64,000 nt of DNA from CACIIZ01 sp045565285 (GCA_045565285.1 JBJLFR010000007.1:1-64000), one strand, 5' to 3'. Counted from the first letter of the stretch, positions 36,325-46,525 are shown. Translations and numbers: made by a program. The notes: a model not told the origin generated them from the letters alone.

Positions 36325-36939
36325 ATGTCTAATAATTTTCTAGAAAAAATTTATAAATCAAATTCTAAAACTTCATCAAAAGAATTATATGATAGATGGG
36401 CTCCTTTTTATGATAATGAGCTTACTGAAAATCAATATGTAACACCCTTTAGATGTGCAAAGATACTTTCTGATTTAATTAATAACAAAAAAATCAAAAT
36501 ATTAGATGTTGGTTGTGGAACAGGACTTTCAGGTTTTTCACTTAGAAAATTTGGTTTTAACAATTTGGATGGTCTAGACCTTTCTGAAGAAATGTTAAAA
36601 ATCGCTAATAAAAAAAAATTATATCAAAATCTATTTAATATTGATTTGAATAAAATTTCTAGTTTTCAAAAAAAATATGACGTAATTATTGCAGCTGGGG
36701 TGATTTCTCCGACACATGCAAATCCAGATACAATCTTAAATTTATACTCAATACTTTATAAAAAAGGATTAATGATATTTTCAATTAATGATCATGCTTT
36801 AAATGATCACTTGTTTTTTAGTGGTATAAAGAACGCTATTAAACGCTCAAATTTTATTTTACTTGATCAAATTTATGGGGATCATATAAAGGAGCTAAAT
36901 TTAAATTCTAGTATTTTTGTTTTACAAAAATCTGAATAA
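36325..36939 (+). CDS. Class I SAM-dependent methyltransferase
   Basis: About 204 residues. Motif I ILDVGCGTGLSGF binds SAM, motif II region NLDGLDLSEEMLKIANKK, and IIAAGVISPTHANPDTI in the later strand. The frame opens at GTG 36313, but ATG 36325 (MSNNFLEKIY) is the better start. Resembles the Methyltransf_25/11 group of small-molecule methyltransferases; the substrate is unknown. It lies 44 bp before dnaE. Confidence 0.85.
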   Translation: MSNNFLEKIYKSNSKTSSKELYDRWAPFYDNELTENQYVTPFRCAKILSDLINNKKIKILDVGCGTGLSGFSLRKFGFNNLDGLDLSEEMLKIANKKKLYQNLFNIDLNKISSFQKKYDVIIAAGVISPTHANPDTILNLYSILYKKGLMIFSINDHALNDHLFFSGIKNAIKRSNFILLDQIYGDHIKELNLNSSIFVLQKSE

Positions 36940-36983
36940 AAAATAGAAATTATTATTTTTAAGTATTAAATATTTTAAAGAAT

Positions 36984-39900
36984 ATGAGTAAAATTGAGAA
37001 AAGTGATCCATTCATCCATTTAAGATTACACTCGTCATATTCTTTGCTTAGAGGTGCAATAAAACCAGAAGAATTACCTAAGCTTTGTCAAAAAAACTTT
37101 ATGCCAGCTGTTGGTATAACTGACTCAGGAAATTTGTTTGGTGCTTTAGAAATTTCAGAATTACTTGTAGATAATGGGGTGCAACCTTTAATAGGTTGTG
37201 AATTTAAATTATTACAAAATAATATTGAAGGTCAGAATTTAAATTACTATTCTGATGTTGTTTTATTAGCACAAAATGAAGATGGATATAGAAACCTCCT
37301 GAAATTATCTAGTGAGTTTTTTTTACATCAAAAGTCACCCAAACTAGCTTTAGATTTATCACAACTAGAAAAATACTCAAATGACCTAATTCTGCTTTGT
37401 GGTGGTAGCTCAGGGATATTAGGAGTAAATTTATTATCAAATAAAAAAAATGAAGCAAAAAAAACAGCAATTTCTTTAAAAAATATTTTTGGTGATAGAT
37501 TTTATATTGAAATTCAAAGACATGGTCATCAGGAAATAATTAGAACTAAAGAAGAAGAAGAAACAGAAGGTCTTCTTTTGGAATTAGCAGATGATAATAG
37601 GATACCAATTGTCGCTACAAATAATGTTCATTTTAAAGATAAAAGCTCTTTTGAAGCCCAAGATGTTTTACTCTGCATTGCTCAAAATGCTTACTTAGAT
37701 CAGGAAGCTGAAAGAGAGCGTTTAACTCAAGAACATTATTTTAAATCTAGCTCTGAGATGAGAAACTTATTTAGTGATTTGTCAGAAGCTTATGATAATA
37801 CACTTGAGGTTGCAGTTAGGTGCACATTTAAACCAAAAAAAAGAGAACCAATACTCCCAAAATTTGCTCCAAATGAAAGAGAAGAATTAAAAAGACAAGC
37901 CGAAGAGGGATTAAATAATAGAATTAAAACAAATTCACTCTCTGATAGCTATGAAGTTTACCAAAAAAGATTATGTTATGAACTTGAAATAATTGAGAAA
38001 ATGGGGTTCCCAGGCTATTTTCTAATTGTTGCTGATTTTGTTCAATGGTCAAAAAAAAATAAAATTCCTGTTGGACCTGGAAGGGGCTCTGGTGCAGGTA
38101 GTTTGGTTGCTTACTGTCTTACAATTACTGATTTAGATCCCATTAAATATGGACTTCTATTTGAGAGATTTTTAAATCCAGAAAGAGTTTCCATGCCTGA
38201 TTTTGATATTGATTTTTGTCAGGATAGAAGAGAAGAAGTTATTCAATATGTGCAAAATAAATATGGAAAAGATAGAGTTGCTCAAATTATAACTTTTGGA
38301 GGTTTATTGTCTAAAGCTGCAATAAGAGACGTAGGAAGAGTATTACAGATACCTTATCCACAAGTAGACAAAATTGCTAAACTAATTCCAGTAGAAGCAA
38401 ACAAACCTGTAACAATTTCAAAGGCGCTTAAAGAAGAACCTAGATTAGAAGAGGAAAGAAATTCCAGTGAAACTATAAGAAGGATGTTGGAGTATTCATT
38501 AAAAATAGAAGGGCTTTTAAGAAATGCATCAACGCATGCCGCTGGTATAGTTATTGGAGATCGTCCACTTGTAAATTATGTGCCATTATATCAAGATTCA
38601 AAATCTGAGATGCCAGCTACTCAATTTAGTATGAAGTGGGCTGAAGCTTCTGGTTTAGTTAAATTTGACTTTTTGGGTTTAAAGACATTAACAATTATTA
38701 AACACACATTAAATCTACTTGAAAAACGTGATATTAATATTGATATAGAAAATATCGCTCTTGATGATAAAAAAACATTTGAACTTTATTCAAGTGCAAG
38801 AACAATGGCTGTTTTTCAAGTTGAAAGCTCAGGAATGCGTGCAGCCCTTACACAATTAAAACCTAATTGTTTAGAGGATATCATAGCTCTTGTTGCGCTA
38901 TATCGGCCTGGTCCAATTGAAAATATTCCAAAATTTTGTAGAGTGAAAAATAAGTTACAAGATAGAGAATTTATACATCCTTCGATCGATAACTTATTAG
39001 ATGAAACCCAAGGAATAATTGTTTACCAAGAACAGGTCATGGAAATTGCTAGGAAAATGGCAGGATATTCACTGGGTGAAGCTGATTTGCTAAGAAGAGC
39101 AATGGGTAAAAAAATCAAAAAAGATATGGATGCGGAAAGACCTAGGTTTATATCGGGCGCTCTTAAAAATAAAATTGATGAAGTTTTAGCAAATAGAGTT
39201 TGGTTGCTGTTAGAGAGATTTGCTAATTATGGATTCAATAAATCTCATGCTGCTGCTTATGCATTAGTTAGTTATCAAACATGTTGGCTTAAAGCTAATT
39301 ATCCAGTAGAATTCATGGCTTCTGTCATGAACAACGATATTAATTTTACTGACAAATTAAGTTTTTATAAACAAGAATTAAATGAGTTAGGAATTTTATT
39401 GAATCCACCTTCAATAAACTACTCGATTGAAGTCTTTAGTGTGGTTTCAGATAAAATTATTTATGCACTTGGAGCATTAAAAAATGTTGGTATTGAATCA
39501 ATGAGAAATATCATAGGTTCAAGAAATAGAGATGGAGATTTTCAAGATATTTTTGATTTTGCTAATCGAGTTGAATTACGTAAAATAGGTAAAAGATCTT
39601 TGGAGATGTTAATTTATGCTGGGGTCTTTGATGAAATATCTAATAATCGCAAACAACTTTTTCACTCTATAGATATACTAGTAGAATATTCTAATTCATG
39701 TTTTTCAGAAAAAAATTCAGGGCAGAATAATCTTTTTGGAGAAAGTAACAATTTATTATCTTACCCAGAATTAAAATTAACCGAAGACTGGGATATCAGT
39801 GAAAAATTAAAAAAAGAATATGAATCTGTAGGGTTTTATTTATCTTCCCATCCACTTGATGAGTATTCAAAATGGTTTAAATCTAAAAGTATTTATCAGT

Positions 39901-40451
39901 TTTCAGAATTAAATGAATTACTTAGTTCAGGACCAAAGTTAATTAAAATAAGTGGGTCTGTCCTAAACAAGCAAGAGAGGATTTCAAATAAAGGAAATAA
40001 ATTTGCTTTTATACAATTTTCTGATCCTTCTGGTTTTTTTGAGATTACAGCATTTTCAGATATTCTTGAGATATATAATAACCTTTTGCAGCCATCACAA
40101 AATTTAATTTTGTCTTGCCAAGCAACTTTAGAAGAAAATCAACCTAAACTTTTATTACGAAAAGTTGAGAAAATTTCTGAGGTATTACATTCAGTAGATG
40201 ATTTGGGGATGAGAATTTTTATAAATGATCAAAATTCTGTATTATTTGTAAAAGAACAGCTTGAAATACTTAATGATGAAAGTTTGAGAAAAAGTCCAAT
40301 TAAAATAGTGGTAATTGATAAAGAATTTGATGTTGAATTAGATCTTCCCAACTCTTATAGAATAAATAATGATGTAATAAATTCTATTAATCATATACCC
40401 GGTGTTTTAAAAGTTGAGAGATTTGATAATCTTATTAGTGAAAATTCTTAG
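36984..40451 (+). CDS. dnaE: DNA polymerase III alpha subunit
   Basis: 1155 residues, typical DnaE1 length. N-terminal PHP domain (LRLHSSYSLLRGAI), polymerase palm with PGRGSGAGSLVAYCL and the catalytic PDFDIDFCQDRREEVI, helix-hairpin-helix and an OB domain near residues 990-1070 (LIKISGSVLNKQERIS). It is the replicative polymerase. No unusual insertion or truncation is seen. Confidence 0.97.
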   Translation: MSKIEKSDPFIHLRLHSSYSLLRGAIKPEELPKLCQKNFMPAVGITDSGNLFGALEISELLVDNGVQPLIGCEFKLLQNNIEGQNLNYYSDVVLLAQNEDGYRNLLKLSSEFFLHQKSPKLALDLSQLEKYSNDLILLCGGSSGILGVNLLSNKKNEAKKTAISLKNIFGDRFYIEIQRHGHQEIIRTKEEEETEGLLLELADDNRIPIVATNNVHFKDKSSFEAQDVLLCIAQNAYLDQEAERERLTQEHYFKSSSEMRNLFSDLSEAYDNTLEVAVRCTFKPKKREPILPKFAPNEREELKRQAEEGLNNRIKTNSLSDSYEVYQKRLCYELEIIEKMGFPGYFLIVADFVQWSKKNKIPVGPGRGSGAGSLVAYCLTITDLDPIKYGLLFERFLNPERVSMPDFDIDFCQDRREEVIQYVQNKYGKDRVAQIITFGGLLSKAAIRDVGRVLQIPYPQVDKIAKLIPVEANKPVTISKALKEEPRLEEERNSSETIRRMLEYSLKIEGLLRNASTHAAGIVIGDRPLVNYVPLYQDSKSEMPATQFSMKWAEASGLVKFDFLGLKTLTIIKHTLNLLEKRDINIDIENIALDDKKTFELYSSARTMAVFQVESSGMRAALTQLKPNCLEDIIALVALYRPGPIENIPKFCRVKNKLQDREFIHPSIDNLLDETQGIIVYQEQVMEIARKMAGYSLGEADLLRRAMGKKIKKDMDAERPRFISGALKNKIDEVLANRVWLLLERFANYGFNKSHAAAYALVSYQTCWLKANYPVEFMASVMNNDINFTDKLSFYKQELNELGILLNPPSINYSIEVFSVVSDKIIYALGALKNVGIESMRNIIGSRNRDGDFQDIFDFANRVELRKIGKRSLEMLIYAGVFDEISNNRKQLFHSIDILVEYSNSCFSEKNSGQNNLFGESNNLLSYPELKLTEDWDISEKLKKEYESVGFYLSSHPLDEYSKWFKSKSIYQFSELNELLSSGPKLIKISGSVLNKQERISNKGNKFAFIQFSDPSGFFEITAFSDILEIYNNLLQPSQNLILSCQATLEENQPKLLLRKVEKISEVLHSVDDLGMRIFINDQNSVLFVKEQLEILNDESLRKSPIKIVVIDKEFDVELDLPNSYRINNDVINSINHIPGVLKVERFDNLISENS

Positions 40452-40496
40452 TTTCAGTTTAATATTTAATATTATTTAAACGGGTTATTTTATATT

Positions 40497-41990
40497 GTGA
40501 AAAAAAATAAACAAAAAAATATCAGACCTAAGCCTATTACACCAAAGGGGTTTAAAGATTATTTCCATTTTGATTCAAAAAAAAGAGCTTCTTTGATTAA
40601 AGAAATTTGTGAAGTATATGAATTATATGGTTTTGAAAATTTGGAAACTTCTGCAATTGAAAATTTGGATTCATTGGGAAAATATTTACCTGATATTGAT
40701 AGACCAAATCAAGGAGTTTTTTCTTGGAAGGATGAAGAACTTAATTGGTTAGCTCTTAGATATGATTTAACAGCTCCTTTAGCTAGGGTCTATGCCCAAT
40801 ATTGTAATGAATTACCTTTACCTTACAGAAGATATTCATGGGGACCTGTTTGGAGAAATGAAAAACCAGGTCTTGGTAGGTATAGGCAATTTTATCAATG
40901 TGATGCCGATACTGTTGGAGCGCATACAGCAGTATCAGATGCCGAAATGTGTATAATGTTATCAACAATAATTGAAAAAATAGGCATTAAAAAAGATAAA
41001 TATATAATCAAATTAAATAATAGAAAAATTCTGAATGGAATTTTAGAATCGGTTGGAATTATAAATAAAAATGAAAATTCAAATAGTTCTAATCTAAGCG
41101 ATATGGTTCTTAGATCAATTGATAAAATTGATAGACTAGGATTGCAAGGGATTAAAGATTTGCTTGGAGTAGGCAGAAGAGATGATAGTGGTGATTTTAC
41201 TACTGGAGCAAATTTAAAAGAGGAACAAATTAATCACATTATGCAATTTGTAACCATGAAATATGATAATAATACCAGAACACTTAAAAAGATAGAAACC
41301 CTTGTAGGTAATTCTACAGTTGGAAAACAAGGAATCAATGAACTTCAGCAGATATTAGAATTATCTGAAACTGCTGGATTTTTTGAAGACAGAATAAGAG
41401 TAAGCCCTGCTACAGTAAGAGGGCTAGGTTATTATACTGGCTCAGTTTTTGAAGCTGAATTAACTGAAAAAATTAAGAATGAAGATGGAACTATTACTGA
41501 AATTGGTTCAGTAGCTGGGGGAGGTAGGTATGATGATTTAGTCAAAAGATTTACTGGTAAAGTTATTCCTGCTACTGGTTTTTCATTAGGTATTGATAGG
41601 TTATTATTTGCTTTAAATCAGATTAAATCGAATGAAAAAATATACGAAGCAGGCCCTGTCATTGTTACAATTATGGAAAAGGATAAATTAAATGAGTACC
41701 AGAAAATTGTAATTGATTTAAGAAAAGCTGGAATAAAATCAGAACTCTATTTAGGGAATCCTAAAGATTTAGGCAGACAATTAAAATATGCAGACAAAAG
41801 AAGAAGTAGATTTGCTTTAATAATAGGTTCTGAAGAATTAAAAAAGGATGTAGTACAAATTAAAGATTTAGAATTAGGTTCTAAAATTTCAAGTCAAATC
41901 CAAACTCATGAAGAATGGAAAGATCAACCCGCTCAAGTAGAAATACCAAGGGGAAAGTTAATCGAGTATATCATGAAACTTTATAAATGA
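40497..41990 (+). CDS. hisS: Histidyl-tRNA synthetase
   Basis: 497 residues, class II synthetase. Motif 2 YRRYSWGPVWRNEKPGLGRYRQFYQCD and histidine-A motifs RGLGYYTGSVFEAE, then GGGRYDDLVKRF (motif 3 neighbourhood GFSLGIDRLL), and a C-terminal anticodon-binding domain. Initiation is probably GTG 40497 with a weak ribosome site. It is followed by hisZ (24 bp) and hisG, an alphaproteobacterial arrangement. Confidence 0.96.
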   Translation: MKKNKQKNIRPKPITPKGFKDYFHFDSKKRASLIKEICEVYELYGFENLETSAIENLDSLGKYLPDIDRPNQGVFSWKDEELNWLALRYDLTAPLARVYAQYCNELPLPYRRYSWGPVWRNEKPGLGRYRQFYQCDADTVGAHTAVSDAEMCIMLSTIIEKIGIKKDKYIIKLNNRKILNGILESVGIINKNENSNSSNLSDMVLRSIDKIDRLGLQGIKDLLGVGRRDDSGDFTTGANLKEEQINHIMQFVTMKYDNNTRTLKKIETLVGNSTVGKQGINELQQILELSETAGFFEDRIRVSPATVRGLGYYTGSVFEAELTEKIKNEDGTITEIGSVAGGGRYDDLVKRFTGKVIPATGFSLGIDRLLFALNQIKSNEKIYEAGPVIVTIMEKDKLNEYQKIVIDLRKAGIKSELYLGNPKDLGRQLKYADKRRSRFALIIGSEELKKDVVQIKDLELGSKISSQIQTHEEWKDQPAQVEIPRGKLIEYIMKLYK

Positions 41991-42013
41991 TCTAAAATTT
42001 GAGGTAAAATAAA

Positions 42014-43162
42014 GTGACAGAAAAATCCTTTTTCGTAAATGAACTTGTTTCTTTAAAAAATGAATTAGAAAGACTTGTTAATTTATTTGAAAAAATGGGA
42101 TCTCTTTATGTTGAAATACCTACTCTCTTACAGTCAGATTTATTGCTTGATCTTTATGGTGAAGAATTAAATTCAAGAACTTATGTTTTAAATGATCCAG
42201 TAAAAGGTAACTTAATGTTAAGACCTGATTTTACAGTGCCTATTGTACAGATGTATATCAAAAGTAATGAAGAGAAAGCTCAATACTGTTATTCTGGGAA
42301 AGTTTGGAGAAAACAAGAACATTTAAGTTCAAGACCTTCAGAGTACTTACAAGTAGGAATTGAGTGTTTTGGCGGCTGTAACTTTGCCAAAGAAGATGCA
42401 AAATTATTCTCAATAATTAGAAAAGCAGTTGGTTTAGTTCACTTAAAAATAGTAACTGGTGATTTAGGAGTTTTAAGGTCTGCAATTAATGGTTTAGAAA
42501 TAAATAGTAGATGTAAAAAGGCCTTATTGAGACAATTATGGAGACCAAAAAGATTTTTACAAGTTTTAAAATATTTTTCTAACAGCTCTAGTTATCTAAA
42601 TAATGACAAAAAACAAATAATTGATTTATTAAATTCTGGTAAATTAATAAAAAAATTAAATAACTATGATCCAATAATAGGCTTGAGAACAAAAAAAGAT
42701 ATAATAGATAGGGTATCAGAGTTATCTAGTGATATTTCAAGTAATCAGTTAAAAAATACTGATGTTAGATTATTGGAAAATTTATTAAAAATTTCATGTT
42801 CACTTTCTGAGGCTCCTAAAATTATAAAAAACTTAACTTATTCACATGAGTATCTAAAAAAGTCGGCTATTTTACTAGAAAACCGATCCGAATTTTTGTC
42901 AGAACTTGATATTGATGTTAAAAAAATTGATTTTGAAGTAAGCTTTGGTAGAACTTCTATGGAATATTATGATGGATTTGTTTTTGAAATGGGATCAAAA
43001 AACCACACTAATTCAATACCTTTTGCTCAAGGTGGGAGGTACAATGAATTAACTAGAATTTTAAGTCAATTGGAAGGGTGTGAGAAGTCACCAAGTGCAG
43101 TAGGTGGAATTATTAGACCTGAGATTTTACACGACTTTAAATTGAGTGAAGGAATAATTTAA
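42014..43162 (+). CDS. hisZ: ATP phosphoribosyltransferase regulatory subunit
   Basis: 382 residues, a HisS-paralogue that lacks the anticodon domain: LRPDFTVPIVQMYI, YSGKVWRKQ, SRPSEYLQVGIECFG, and FAQGGRYNELTRI. It binds the short HisG and confers feedback regulation by histidine. Start is GTG 42014 with GAGGT upstream. Its stop overlaps hisG start (TAATG). Confidence 0.95.
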   Translation: MTEKSFFVNELVSLKNELERLVNLFEKMGSLYVEIPTLLQSDLLLDLYGEELNSRTYVLNDPVKGNLMLRPDFTVPIVQMYIKSNEEKAQYCYSGKVWRKQEHLSSRPSEYLQVGIECFGGCNFAKEDAKLFSIIRKAVGLVHLKIVTGDLGVLRSAINGLEINSRCKKALLRQLWRPKRFLQVLKYFSNSSSYLNNDKKQIIDLLNSGKLIKKLNNYDPIIGLRTKKDIIDRVSELSSDISSNQLKNTDVRLLENLLKISCSLSEAPKIIKNLTYSHEYLKKSAILLENRSEFLSELDIDVKKIDFEVSFGRTSMEYYDGFVFEMGSKNHTNSIPFAQGGRYNELTRILSQLEGCEKSPSAVGGIIRPEILHDFKLSEGII

Positions 43163-43878
43163 TGAAGTTGGGGATACCTTCTAAGGGTAGATTGAAAAAA
43201 GAAGTTTTAAGTTGGTTTAATCATAAAGGTATAAAAATAATTACATCTGGGGATGACAGAAGTTATTCAGCAAAAGTTAATGGTTTTCCTGATATCCAAT
43301 TATTTTTTCTACCTCCAATTGAAATACCTACATTATTATCAAGGGGCGATCTTGATTTAGGTGTAACAGGTCAAGATTTAATAGAAGAGAAAATACCTGA
43401 ATGGGATAAATACGTAATAGAATTAACTAAATTAGGGATTGGGCAAGCAGATCTTGTAATTGCTGTTCCTGATTTTTGGGTTGATGTGAATAGTCTTGAA
43501 GATTTAGATGATGTTGCAAAAATTTTTAGGATCAAAGTGGGCTTTAGATTAAGAATTGCTACTAAATATCATAATTTATCAAGAAAATATTTAAAAGAGT
43601 TTGGTATTACTGATTATATATTAATAGATAGTCAGGGAGCAACTGAGGGTTTAATAAAAAATGAAGCAGCGGAAGCGGTTATAGATATCACTTCAACTGG
43701 AAAAACTTTTAAATCTAATAATTTAAAAATTCTACCCATTAAACCAATTAAACAGAGTGAAGTAGCATTATTTGCGTCACTAAAAAAAGGAATAATCTTA
43801 GATCAAAATAAAAAATCTTTTTTTAAAAAGCTCTCTGTAAAGTTATCGGATTATAATTTAAAAGATACCAATTTCTGA
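43162..43878 (+). CDS. hisG: ATP phosphoribosyltransferase, short form
   Basis: 238 residues, the short HisG that needs HisZ. MKLGIPSKGRL is the usual N-terminus, GDLDLGVTGQDLIEE and the PRPP-loop-type ATEGLIKNEAAEAVIDITSTGKT are conserved. First step of histidine synthesis. It overlaps the opposite-strand DUF1489 gene by 21 bp at its 3' end. Confidence 0.95.
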   Translation: MKLGIPSKGRLKKEVLSWFNHKGIKIITSGDDRSYSAKVNGFPDIQLFFLPPIEIPTLLSRGDLDLGVTGQDLIEEKIPEWDKYVIELTKLGIGQADLVIAVPDFWVDVNSLEDLDDVAKIFRIKVGFRLRIATKYHNLSRKYLKEFGITDYILIDSQGATEGLIKNEAAEAVIDITSTGKTFKSNNLKILPIKPIKQSEVALFASLKKGIILDQNKKSFFKKLSVKLSDYNLKDTNF

Positions 43879-44301
43879 TAATTCTTTTTCTATTTTTAAT
43901 GGAAGTTGAAGTTTGTCTTCAGAAAATATTTCCCTGTCCTTTGGAGCGTCTTGCTCCTTAAAGTATCTCCATCCTTGAAAAGGTTTTTTCTGATGTGTGT
44001 CTGTCAAAATTATTTTTCTATCTAATATTATTTTACATCTTTTGATGGTATCTTTACTTACAAAATCCTCAAAGCCTATAATTTTTTGTCTAGCTAAAAT
44101 TAATCCTTTGAACACCCAAAAAACTGATCCTCCATTTAGTATTTCATTTTCTCTTTTAGGGCGCATTCTGGTTATGAAAAATGTTGCAGGAAGATCTGAT
44201 TTTTCATGATGAATAATCCTATTTTTTTGCGAATTATATAAATCAGAAACATTTTGATTTCCAACACACAACTTTATAAGATTTACAATTTTTTTTGACA
44301 A
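43858..44301 (-). CDS. DUF1489-family protein
   Basis: About 148 residues. NLIKLCVGNQNVSDL, FFITRMRPKRENEILNGGSVFWVFKGLILARQKI, KRCKIILDRKI and PFQGWRYFKEQDAPKD are the DUF1489 hallmarks, a family limited to alphaproteobacteria. The frame extends to an ATG at 44394, but a TTG at 44301 with AAGGA 8 nt upstream lies just before the conserved region, so I prefer it. Function unknown. Confidence 0.82.
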   Translation of the reverse strand: MSKKIVNLIKLCVGNQNVSDLYNSQKNRIIHHEKSDLPATFFITRMRPKRENEILNGGSVFWVFKGLILARQKIIGFEDFVSKDTIKRCKIILDRKIILTDTHQKKPFQGWRYFKEQDAPKDREIFSEDKLQLPLKIEKELSEIGIF

Positions 44302-44387
44302 TACATAATTCCTTGGGGTTAAATTTTTTTTTATTCTAATATTATATGAATAAATTTGTTTAAAACATAAAACAACCTCGAATACTA

Positions 44388-44416
44388 TTGACATTTTTAA
44401 AAATTATTAATAACAA
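44388..44416 (+). promoter_or_regulatory. Candidate sigma-70 promoter of rpsD
   Basis: TTGACA (44388-44393), 17 bp, TAACAA (44411-44416). The expected start near 44423 would give a ~90-nt leader containing the hairpin at 44485-44505. Confidence 0.5.
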
Positions 44417-44484
44417 AATTTATTTGGTGTTTGTGGTCTTCGTAAGAAGGTACCTGTCGCTAGTATAAAGCTAGAAAGGAAAGC

Positions 44485-44505
44485 ACCTTTCAACTTAATT
44501 GAAAG
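44485..44505 (+). promoter_or_regulatory. Ribosome-site-sequestering hairpin before rpsD
   Basis: CCTTTCAA (44485-44492) pairs perfectly with TTGAAAGG (44498-44505) around CTTAA. The 3' arm contains most of the AAGGA ribosome site for GTG 44515, so folding would hide it. S4 represses its own translation in other bacteria by binding leader RNA; a similar role here is inference. Confidence 0.55.
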
Positions 44506-44514
44506 GATCCAGTT

Positions 44515-45135
44515 GTGAGTAAACGCACTGCTGCCAAGCATAAAATAGATAGGAGAATGGGGGAGAATTTATGGGGAAGACCAAAATCACCCGTTAATAG
44601 AAGAGAATACGGTCCTGGGCAACATGGACAAAGGAGGAAAGCTAAACTCTCTGACTTCGGCATTCAACTTAGAGCAAAGCAAAAACTTAAAGGTTATTAT
44701 GGAGATTTGACTGAAAAACAATTCAGAAGGATATTTGTTGAAGCTGAAAGAATTAGAGGTGATACTGGTGAAAATTTAGTAGGTCTTTTGGAAAGAAGAT
44801 TAGATGCATTGATTTATAGAGCTAAATTTGTACCTACAATATTTTCAGCAAGGCAGTTTGTTAATCATGGTCATGTACTAGTTAATGGTAATAATGTTAA
44901 TATTCCTTCTTTCAGAGTTACTGAAGGAGATATTATTGAATTAGTTGCTAAATCAAGACAAATTCCAATAGTTTTAGAAGCCGTTTCATTATCTGAGAGA
45001 GACGTTCCTGATTATTTAGAGGTAGATCATAATAAATTTACTGCAAAATTTGTTAGGACACCTTCATTGGACGAAGTTCCTTATGCAGTAATTATGGAAC
45101 CAAACCTTGTAGTTGAATTTTACGCGAAAAATTAG
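44515..45135 (+). CDS. rpsD: Ribosomal protein S4
   Basis: 206 residues. SKRTAAKHKIDRRMGENLWGRPKSP at the start, YGPGQHGQRRK, and the S4 RNA-binding domain (RLDALIYRAKFVPTIFSARQFVNHGHVLVNG). It nucleates 30S assembly. GTG start with the hairpin leader described at 44485. Stands alone, divergent from DUF1489. Confidence 0.97.
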   Translation: MSKRTAAKHKIDRRMGENLWGRPKSPVNRREYGPGQHGQRRKAKLSDFGIQLRAKQKLKGYYGDLTEKQFRRIFVEAERIRGDTGENLVGLLERRLDALIYRAKFVPTIFSARQFVNHGHVLVNGNNVNIPSFRVTEGDIIELVAKSRQIPIVLEAVSLSERDVPDYLEVDHNKFTAKFVRTPSLDEVPYAVIMEPNLVVEFYAKN

Positions 45136-45313
45136 TTTTTAATTACAAATTATATCATTATTTTATTTTTAATTAAATAGAAGTTCTGTAGTGAAATAAA
45201 ATAATTTTTTAGACTTGGATTTAAATTTAAATTAAAGCTATTTATTTTAATAACTCTAGGACTTTCGTATTTTTCTTTATTTTGCAATACCATTATCCTT
45301 TGCAAATTAGTAG

Positions 45314-45700
45314 GAAATTTTAAATTTTTTTGTAGTAGAAGTTTCAAATTTTTCAGGAATACAGATTGGATGGCCTCATAGTATTTGTGAAATACATGGT
45401 TTTTTATTATTTTTAGTTACTTTAATTATAGTTTTGTGTAGATAACAAAATTTAGCTTGTTATTCATTAATTTTAATTGGTTTAGCAACTACAGTTACTA
45501 TATATTTCCCTAGTTTTCAGAGCCTTCTTATTAAAACCATATTACGGTCTATTGGGTTTCAGTATTATGAAACAGTAAATCAAAGTCTGCAGTTACAATG
45601 GTTAAACAAAAAAGAAACTCCATTCGTAATGGATATTTTAATTTACATTAGATCATTTTCATCCTTAATATCCTATCTTTTAATTATATTTTTTTTGTAA
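45314..45700 (+). pseudogene. Remnant of an MFS transporter (C-terminal third)
   Basis: One frame from 45314 to TAA 45700 encodes membrane-protein-like sequence broken by TAA 45443-45445: FSGIQIGWPHSICEIHGFLLFLVTLIIVLC, then LACYSLILIGLATTVTIYF, and IGFQYYETVNQSLQLQWLNKKE. The last motif recalls an MFS subgroup (FHYFETxNQSLQLQWL), from memory. The N-terminal two thirds are gone. Flanking DNA (45136-45313 and 45701-45890) holds nothing I can support. Confidence 0.55.
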
Positions 45701-45890
45701 AATTTAATCTTACATATAAATTTGTTCATAATGTAATAGGATTATCAATATTAATTTCGTGTCTTTATCTTTAACCTTTTCTTTTTTATTCCTATTGCCC
45801 CAAATCAAAACAAATCCTATATGTGCTCTAAAAAAAAATAAGAGAATATATATATCAATTGATATCAATTTTTTTAAATGAGGATTTATT

Positions 45891-46496
45891 ATGCTAGATT
45901 TGAATAATTCATCAAAAGAAGGTTTTTTTATTACGCATCTAATTAATAAAAATCTTAGCCACAAGATATTCAATAAACCAATGTTATTTAGTTATGGTAA
46001 GAATACAATAATATTTGGAATGGGATGCTTTTGGGGTGTTGAAAAATTATTTTGGGGTATAGATGGTGTAAATATGACTGCTGTAGGTTACTCTGGCGGT
46101 AAAACAGATTTACCTGATTATCAAAAAGTATGTTCAGGTTCTACTGGTCATAATGAAGTTGTATTGATAAATTTTAATCCTAATGTCATTGCTCTCTACG
46201 ATTTATTCAAAATTTTTTGGGAATCCCATGATCCTACACAAGGTATGCGTCAAGGTAATGATATTGGCACTCAATATAGAAGTGGTATTTATACTTTTTC
46301 AAATCAAGATCTAGATCTTGCAAATAAATCTAAACTTATTTATGAGGAAAAATTAAAAAAAGGAAGATTTAACAAAATAACTACGGAAATTAAAATGTCT
46401 TCAAAGTTTTATTTTGCAGAAGAATATCATCAGCAGTACCTTGCAAAAAATCCTAATGGATATTGTGCCTTAAAAGGTACTGGAATTCCAATGTAG
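45891..46496 (+). CDS. msrA: Peptide methionine-S-sulfoxide reductase A
   Basis: 201 residues. Catalytic Cys46 in FGMGCFWGVEKLF, then GYSGG, STGHNEVVLINF, ESHDPTQGMRQGNDIGTQYRSGIY and EEYHQQYLAKNPNGYC, where the last Cys is the usual resolving one. Repairs oxidised methionine. ATG 45891 follows AGGA. The next gene starts 30 bp after its stop. Confidence 0.95.
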   Translation: MLDLNNSSKEGFFITHLINKNLSHKIFNKPMLFSYGKNTIIFGMGCFWGVEKLFWGIDGVNMTAVGYSGGKTDLPDYQKVCSGSTGHNEVVLINFNPNVIALYDLFKIFWESHDPTQGMRQGNDIGTQYRSGIYTFSNQDLDLANKSKLIYEEKLKKGRFNKITTEIKMSSKFYFAEEYHQQYLAKNPNGYCALKGTGIPM

Positions 46497-46525
46497 TTTC
46501 TTATTATACAAAGGTAGAAATCTTT

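Noticed and set aside
43997..44209. Plus-strand ORF inside the DUF1489 gene
   Set aside because: Antisense shadow of the conserved DUF1489 frame.
45150..45347. Minus-strand ORF of 65 codons
   Set aside because: Overlaps the plus-strand MFS remnant; lysine/leucine-rich AT noise, no ribosome site.
45710..45973. Minus-strand ORF upstream of msrA
   Set aside because: Overlaps msrA start on the other strand; composition is AT noise.
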